Source: Takakia lepidozioides
Taxonomy: Eukaryota; Streptophyta; Takakiopsida; Takakiales; Takakiaceae
Direction of reading: 5' to 3'
NCBI GenBank assembly: GCA_030704615.1
Contig: CM060734.1
Location: forward strand, 5,704,001 to 5,768,000
DNA: 64,000 nt
Within the stretch, counting starts at the first letter, position 1. Each line of letters begins with the position of its first letter. The notes below the pieces were generated by a model that did not search any database, was not told the DNA's origin, and saw only the letters and a program-made list of their open reading frames with translations. Of this stretch, positions 57,868-64,000 are shown piece after piece. The position numbers and the translations under genes were made by a program.

Positions 57868-59345
57868 TCCGGGACCGAAGTCGGAGGCTCCCAGTCCAAG
57901 ATCGCCCTCACCTTTCTGTCATCCATTTTGATCCCATCCTGTGTAATCACATGCCCCAAGAACTCCACTTTCGTGACCCCGAATTCGCACTTTGAAGCTT
58001 TGGCGTACAGCTTCCCTTCCTGCAATTTTTGGAATACCCTTTTGAGGTGCTCCTCCTTTGTTTTCGAGTACACCAAGATGTCGTCGATGTACACGATCAC
58101 AAAGTCATCCAACCAGTCCTGAAAAAGGCTGTTCATTAGCGTGCTAAAGGTCGCGGGTGCATTGGTTAGCCCAAAAGGCATCACCAAAAACTCGTAAGAA
58201 CCATACCTTGTCCTGCACGCGGTCTTCTCCTCATCTCCTTCCGCCACTCGAATTTGATGATAGCCGGAGCGCAGATCGATCCGGCTGAAATACTTCGCTC
58301 CTCCAAGGTACCGGTTTTTGATAGTCACCTTATTCAGAGCCCTGTAGTCGACACACATCCGCAGCGTCCCATCCTTTTTATCTGCAAATAGCACCGGGGC
58401 TCCGTAAGGTGACTTACTCGGCCGGATGTACCCCTTTGACATTAGATCTTTGAGCTGAGTCTTCAGCTCGACCAACTCTCTGTGGCTCAACTGGTAGGGC
58501 ACCTTGGCAGGCGGTTCCGATCCCGGTATCACCTCAATCTTGTGGTCAACTCCTCTTCGCAGTGGCAAGCCGCTTGGCAAATCCTCCGGCATCACATCAT
58601 GGTATTTCTCCAAAATCCCCTTGATCCAATCTGGGCTTGGCTCCCCATCGCCTTCTCCCTTCACTTCTCTAATGTAAAGCAAAAACTGGGGCTCGTGTGC
58701 CTCCTCCACGGCCCACTCCCTTGCTGACAGAAGGTTTATTCGCCCTCCCACGGATTTGGGCGTTTCCGACACTCGTAAAACCTCGCCACCATTCCCACAT
58801 GGCAGCGTGACCCTCTTGCGGCCATCTATGACCGCTCCGGATTTGCTCAAAAAGGTCATCCCCAAAATGAGATCCACTCCATCGATCTCGCAGATGGTGA
58901 AGTTCTCACGTCCCTCCCAACTCCCCAGTTGAAGAGGAACATCAAACGCCAACCTTGTCGCCAACTGTGGTTCTCCTTTGGCAGAACGCACCTCAATAGA
59001 GGCCCCCACGTCACTTGTCGGGAGTCCCAACTTTCGCGCCGTTGCCGGCGTCATGAAGGAGTGCGACGCTCCTGTGTTCACCAACAACGACACGTTAGTT
59101 CCGGATATTATCCCATCCACGAACAATAACTGACTCCCTTTACGCAGGGCGCTAGTTTCCTGATACAACTCACAAGAATAGTTGCCTACCTTGCAAGTCC
59201 TGGCAACCACCGCTTCCACCAAGCGACTGATGGTATCTTCCGACAGCTCCGTGGTTGCCCGAGTCATGTTCAATTGACGAGGTTTTGTGCACTTCTTGGC
59301 CATGTGCCCGGGCTCCCCGCAATTGAAACACACTCCATCAAAGGT
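57852..59345 (-). pseudogene. Gypsy-2 zinc knuckle, protease and reverse transcriptase
   Basis: One open frame of nearly 500 codons. [14 protein letters not shown] is a CCHC knuckle. The protease loop reads [11 protein letters not shown]: the catalytic Asp (kept in Gypsy-1) is Asn here. RT has [41 protein letters not shown] (58080-58091) and [11 protein letters not shown]. Between KNRY and GGAKYF about a dozen residues usual in this RT family are missing (near 58310), an in-frame deletion. A shift near 57860 separates it from RNase H. Confidence 0.9.
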
Positions 59346-60346
59346 CGCCTTCTGTCCGCCATAAGCACCACCCGCTTTTCCTTTCGAAGCACCGGGTGCC
59401 GCCTTGACGTGTGAAGGTCCTCCCTTCGAGTTCCACGTGCCATTGTGCCGCGTGGCCTATCCCACTTCTTTTTCGGTCGGGAGGAGTCACCTTCCCGCCG
59501 GGTCTTCTTGTGGTTCAGCTCCGTACGGCCTTGTCTTTCACCCCTAGGGACAACCGAGAAACATTCAGCCCTCTCAATTGCCTCGTTCAAAGTCTTAGGT
59601 GGCTTCTCCTCCAACTTCCGCCTGGCCCATGGGGCCAACCCCGCCACAAAGTTGAAGACCATTTCTGGTTGCGCCATATCCGCGACTTCGAGCAACAGCA
59701 CATTGAAAGCCTGGACATATCCCCAAATGTCATCTGTTTGCTTCAAATTCCTCATCTTGTCCCGGGTAAGCCAGGACGCATTGAGGGGCACAAACTGTCT
59801 CTTCATCAATTCCTTGAACCCATTCCAGTTCAAGGTTTCCGGACTTGGACCTCGGTCGTGAAGGCGTTTCTGCCACCATTGTTGAGCATAGCCCCTCAAA
59901 TAGGTGGGAGCCACTTCCACCCGATCCTCGTCACTCAACTTGGCCGCCCGGAAGTATTGCTCTAGCTCCAGGAGCCAGGTGTTGAGTGCCTTCCGATTTC
60001 GGACGCCCTTGAAGGTGCCGGGTTCCTTAGGCTTCACCTTAAACTTTGCCTTAGTGGAAGTGGCATTAGCCGCCTTCAACACGTCTTTCAACGTCCCGCC
60101 AAACTGCGCCAACAACCCTTCCCAAAAGGCTGTCGGCATGGGAGGCATCTCTTGGTTTGTCGGAGCTCTCAAGGATTCCTTGGGCTCCGACTCCTCGGAT
60201 TCCTCCCGCTCTTGAGCGGCCTCGTTTTCGGAAACATGCATCGCTTCCTCAAACGGCCGCCTTGGTGACACGTCGCCCCCATCGGGCTCACCAGGATCAT
60301 CATCTTTTGGGCCGTTCCGCTTTTGCTTTGGCTTGCCCGACCCCAT
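59270..60346 (-). pseudogene. Gypsy-2 gag
   Basis: Start ATG 60346 (MGSGKPKQKRN), 41 nt inside the primer-binding site. An acidic N-terminus is followed by the capsid-like region (LLELEQYFRAAKLS, YLRGYAQQWWQKRL, VFNFVAGLAPWARRKL). Against Gypsy-1 one base is missing near 59450, which moves the frame before the zinc knuckle. Gag and pol were therefore probably one frame originally. Confidence 0.88.
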
Positions 60347-60386
60347 TATGAGGCCAATCCCAAGGACGATCGCGTACTGAACTCTA

Positions 60387-60399
60387 AGCTCTGATACCA
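60387..60399 (-). other. Gypsy-2 primer-binding site
   Basis: TGGTATCAGAGCT on the minus strand, 2 nt inside the LTR; the same Met-tRNA type as Gypsy-1. Confidence 0.9.
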
Positions 60400-60401
60400 A
60401 G

Positions 60402-61126
60402 TGTCGCGCACCTCCCTTCGGTAAGCTCCCCTTCACGTCATAGTTACTCGCTTGATGCGCGCGCCTGACTCCCAACCTGGCCGCCGGGCCAACTTGGAGC
60501 TTCGGCTGCTCACCGGGACATAACGGTCCCCCTTCGGTTCCCACTAAACCCTCCACCTATTTGGGACTAGTGGAATTCCCTTTGGTAGATGGCAATCCGG
60601 AACAGCTCCCCACTCTTTGGTCGCTTTCCGGCTCGCTCGCTTACTCACTAGTTTTTGGTCACCAATGGGCTTGCACCGTTCTCGGGGTTACTACTCCCTA
60701 TATATACTTCTGTAGGTGTCCGCGGGGGTTTCATAACCAGCCATGCCATTTTATGGCGAACCACCACGAAAACCCTCGACTCCCGGTGACGAGTCGCGGT
60801 GAGTCTTGGCCCACTCATCACGGCCCCTATGGACCGTGATGAGTCCCAAGACTCCCCACGACTCCCACCACGAGGTCTCCGCCCCATGGTGAGTCCTATG
60901 CCACCCCCACGAAGTCCCGCTAAGCTACCACCACCCCTTGTGGAGCCACCCCCACCGCAACCCGGTGTGCGGGGCTCCACCTAGTGAGCGCCTCCGCTTC
61001 CCTGAGTGCCTTGGGCACTCAAGGGTGCTTCAGCCCCCCCCATACCTATCGCTGCCGCTGCCCCCACCACAGGGGCAGCCCCTCATGTGTCCCGACCCCC
61101 TGCCCTCAAGGCAAAGGGCCGCGATA
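60402..61126 (-). repeat. Gypsy-2 5' LTR (725 bp)
   Basis: TGTCGCGC ... CCGCGATA; the terminal CA has become TA. It contains TATATATA near 60700. It is closely similar to the Gypsy-1 LTR and the solo LTR. Confidence 0.92.
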
Positions 61127-63258
61127 AGAAAGGAAAGACGTGTCCCTGCTCGGCCAGAGTCGGCAAAGGAAGCTACTGCTCTGGAACAATCCAGAAAGGC
61201 AGCTGAGATGGCACAGAAAACGGTGGATGCAGCTGTGCAGGCTCAACAGAAGGGTCGAAGAAGCGGACTCGCCAGCAAGGAGCAGCAGTTGTGACACCCA
61301 AGAAAACGAAGAAGCAGAAACAGATAGTGCAGGTAGAGGGTGAGGAAGAGGACTCCGATGGAGACTTTGCAACCAGCCCACCCCCCGAGACGCAGCCGAA
61401 ATCCCCTGTGCCCACCGTTGTTACGAGAGGGACGAGAACTGGCTCGGCAAAGAAGGCACTCTTCAACCCCCCGGGGGGGCACCCTTTCGAGCCGGTGGAA
61501 ATGAAGAGGCCGAAAGTGGATCCCGATACAGTAGTCCAGTGTGTGAATGAGAGTTTCTTGGCGGCTTTGGATGGACGGGCAGCCAAGTTGGCATACATGA
61601 AGACCATGGAGGGTCTGAAGGGCAGAGCACTAAAGAAGGCGGCTGCCGAAGAGCCTTCCGACACCCCGGGTTTCTGAAGATGGTCTCGTTCTTTGAGAGG
61701 GTGTGTGTAGACAAGGATTGCAGGAGGGGCGGAAATTCCACCGATTGGTCTTGCGATATGATCATCTTGGATATTCCAGACGGAGAGCCTGTGGAAGGAC
61801 TGCAAGCTTTGCCATCTTGGAACAGGTACTCCGAGGACTTTTGGAAGAAAGGATTCGGGCTCGCCCACATGGTGTTGGACGACAGAGGCTATGTGGTTGT
61901 CCTGGCGAGCAGAGGCAAAAACACGTAGACAGGAATTGCGAAGTGGACCCGCAAGAGCACTGTCCCAATTCTGAAGAAGAAGTGGACGTGCATCAACACA
62001 TTGGGCCTTCGGTCGGAAGGGAAGAAGGTAATTACGACCTTGGCACTCGTCCTTTCATTTCTTAGGAGTCTTGAAATGCGGTGCCGCATTCGATTTCTAA
62101 TCGTTCCCCACTGTGTATGCAGACGAAGCAGTTCGATGCATACTTCTTTGTGAAGGAGAACTCCACCTTGCTTTCCGGAAGGAGGGATTGTTGGTTGACC
62201 CGAACTGCGACCCCATCGATTACGACGTCATGTTCAACAACGTTCCCACGGAACTTCTCCCTCATAGCCTCACTTCAACTGAACCCCTGCGGTATTCACG
62301 CACTCGGAGCCCTGCCTTCATTCAGACAATTATGGAGACATGCACTGACGTGGAGGGCACAGTGCTCGACCTCATCTGTGGGACAGGTATGCATAATCTT
62401 GTTGTATGTTTTTATGCAAACTCTCGTTATGCTTTCATTCGCAACATCTGAAGGGCCATGTCATAATGTGTGGATGGCATTGTAACAGGTGCCTCAATGG
62501 GGGCTGGGCGGTTTTCCGACCGGCACCTCTTTGCCTACGAGGAGGACACAAGCGTTTGGGGATCCCATCTGGAAGGGCTGCAACGGAATGTGAAGGCTCC
62601 CATCGAAGTCAAAGACTCCTCGGATTCGTCGGAGTCGGAGGAAGAGACAGTGGACATTGATGCCGAGGAGAACCCGGAATACAAGTGAGTGCAAACATTG
62701 TAAGTTTGCAAAGCCTTCTGGGTGATTTTTTGTCAAACGCATTTCCGGACTGTGTTCTCATTGGTCTCTATGGTGATTGTTATATGCAGGATTGGAGGAT
62801 CCAGGTCGAAACATGTAAGGCCTACACTTCCTGCCAGGAAGAATCTCCCGTTCTTTGCGAGGGCCGACTTCATGACGAGCCCGGTGAAGGACTACTCCCT
62901 TCCTAGTTATGCAGCTAAACTCGCAAATACAGCGATTAGACGATGTGAGAATCCCAGTAAAGTAGAGCAGATTTTGGAGAGGGCTAGGGAGGACAGAAGG
63001 ATAAGGAAAGAGTTAGCAACAGCTGAGGCAGGTAGACGGGTGCGAAAGTTCATATGTGATTCAGCGGATGAGAGCGATGCAGACAGGGAGGACGACGAGC
63101 CAACGGAGATGAGATGGTCGGTTCCGCAAGGTGAAGATGGGATTTTCGAAAGCCTGGCCAACGACCAGTCCGCTGGAGATGAGAAAGGCAATGACGGGGT
63201 GGAGGCGGAGCAGGACAGTCAAGAACAGGCCGACAGTAGTGATGATTTTCAAGATTAA
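61127..63258 (+). pseudogene. ParB-methyltransferase family, copy D, 3' part
   Basis: The gene resumes in the exon that matches 42313-43214 of copy C. Exons: 61127-62027, 62123-62386, 62489-62684 and 62790-63258. Motif IV-like IILDIPDGE and VVVLASRGK are kept. VLDLICGTG at the end of 62123-62386 is intact (copy C has CGIG), and ASMGAGRFSDRHLFAYEED follows. The last exon has a basic helix-rich part (ILERAREDRRIRKEL) and an acidic tail. Frame shifts lie near 61250 and 61675 and a stop at about 61926-61928. The intron inside motif I is at the same place as in A-C. Confidence 0.82.
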
Positions 63259-64000
63259 TGCAATTTTAATGAACTCTCTGTACATTTAAATTCAATTCCA
63301 GAGTATATAAAATGGAATTCTCCCCGTCCTTCATGTCCCCTCTCCCATGTGCTTCTAAACGACAACATCGTCCAAACCTGGTCCCTCCCAAAATCAGAAA
63401 TGCGGCACCGCATTTCAATGTCTGAACGGAAATGTGGAAACTGAAAAAACCTCATTTGGAAATGCGGCACCGCATTTCCAAAACCGGGGCAAGAACAAAT
63501 TTCCGATTCATGGTTTGGACATCAGAAACTGTTCGGACAAACGGAAATGCGGTGCCGCATTTCCGTTTCCGACACGGCAGTTTTGCCGATTGGCAGCTCC
63601 TTCCATGGATGTAAATCGAAATGCGGAGGGTCGAACATGGAAATGCGGTGCCGCATTTACCTTTTGGAGATGGACATTTTCCAACTGCAGACCCATCGAC
63701 GTTCTTGGGCTCCCAATTCCATGATGCTAGACGGGAATGCGGCACCGCATTCCATTGTCCAATAAGAAATTTCGATGACGTACATGGAAATGCGGCGCCG
63801 CACTTCCAAAAGGGACATCGATGTTGGCCCAATTCCAGACCCTTTGATGGAAATGCGGCACCGCATTCCATCGTCCTATAAAAACTTACATTGTCCTATA
63901 AAAACTTTCAATTGCCCAACATGGGAAATGCGGCGCCGCATTTCCAAAACAGACATCGTTGTTTGTCCAATTCCAGACCCGTGTGGGCATTCCGTCTTGA
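63259..64000. repeat. Lineage-2 palindromes downstream of copy D
   Basis: A TATATAAAA box near 63304 is followed by about ten AAATGCGG-YR-CCGCATTT boxes up to the end of the window. The layout matches 44449-45150 after copy C. No terminal repeat is reached. Confidence 0.85.

Larger units (their letters stand above)
54728..61126 (-). mobile_element. Gypsy-2: chromodomain Ty3/gypsy inserted in copy D
   Basis: On the minus strand: 5' LTR 61126-60402, primer-binding site, gag, protease, RT, RNase H, integrase, chromodomain, a 900-bp 3' non-coding part, and a 201-bp piece of 3' LTR (54928-54728). Compared with copy C, about 450 bp of copy D exon and intron (equivalent to 41862-42313) and about 515 bp of outer 3' LTR are missing at the left edge, so a deletion followed insertion. 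No target duplication remains for that reason. Confidence 0.92.
45379..64000. mobile_element. Element 2: MULE-2 plus ParB-methyltransferase copy D, right end outside window
   Basis: Same plan as Element 1: left terminus at 45379 (AGGTTTACTATTTCATGAGC), tail, MULE-2 transposase on minus (49752-46181), palindrome zone (50100-51850), copy D on plus (52123-63258), palindromic tail. Gypsy-2 (54728-61126) is inserted in copy D. The 9 bp before the left end are GTCCACTGG, which should recur after the right end beyond 64000. Without Gypsy-2 the visible part is about 12.2 kb. Confidence 0.75.

Overview
This window is eukaryotic nuclear DNA and is almost entirely nested mobile elements. I see no confident single-copy host gene. 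The evidence for a plant-lineage genome is GT-AG introns in most genes, two families of Ty3/gypsy retrotransposon (one with a chromodomain), a plant-type primer-binding site complementary to a Met-tRNA 3' end, MULE-like DDE transposases with SWIM fingers, and 9-bp target duplications. A streptophyte alga such as Chara is my best guess. That is inference from element content, not from any search.

The main theme is a family of large DNA transposons built to one plan. One end is a terminal repeat rich in CATGAGC. Next comes a MULE-like transposase gene reading toward that end, then a central non-coding zone packed with palindromes, then a divergent multi-exon gene reading toward the other end. 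That second gene encodes a ParB/sulfiredoxin-like domain (DGNHR motif) followed by a permuted, beta-class-like methyltransferase domain (motif IV-like LDIPDG before motif I LDLxCGTG). Element 1 (14365-24347) has both ends and a 9-bp target duplication, CCAGATAGG. Element 0 (1-4829, reversed) is internally deleted. Element 2 (45379 to beyond 64000) carries MULE-2 and gene copy D. Gene copies C (39227-44448) and E (37491-38765) are parts of further elements. A more distant ParB-methyltransferase paralogue (lineage 3, 7705-14250, minus strand) lies in the sequence that Element 1 inserted into.

Each lineage carries its own dense set of 18-bp palindromes with 8-bp arms and a variable 2-bp centre: AAATTCGG-YR-CCGAATTT around copies A and B and MULE-1, AAATGCGG-YR-CCGCATTT around copies C and D and MULE-2, and GACGGGAG-RY-CTCCCGTC around lineage 3. 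Pairing of a ParB-like protein lineage with its own palindrome is the most exciting signal here. A parS-like binding or methylation system inside a eukaryotic transposon is a testable reading of it.

Retroelements: Gypsy-1 (4830-6919, 5' part only, minus strand) and Gypsy-2 (54728-61126, minus strand, inside copy D) belong to one chromovirus family with a LTR of about 720 bp. A solo LTR of that family (26315-27030, TSD GGAGA) sits inside a lineage-3 palindrome. Gypsy-3 (31032 to about 37395, plus strand) is a different family and carries a complete set of cytosine-5 DNA methyltransferase motifs between protease and reverse transcriptase. Nearly all coding regions carry frameshifts, stops or deletions, so the window is a graveyard of elements that carried DNA methyltransferases. 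The stretch 27736-31031 remains largely unexplained.
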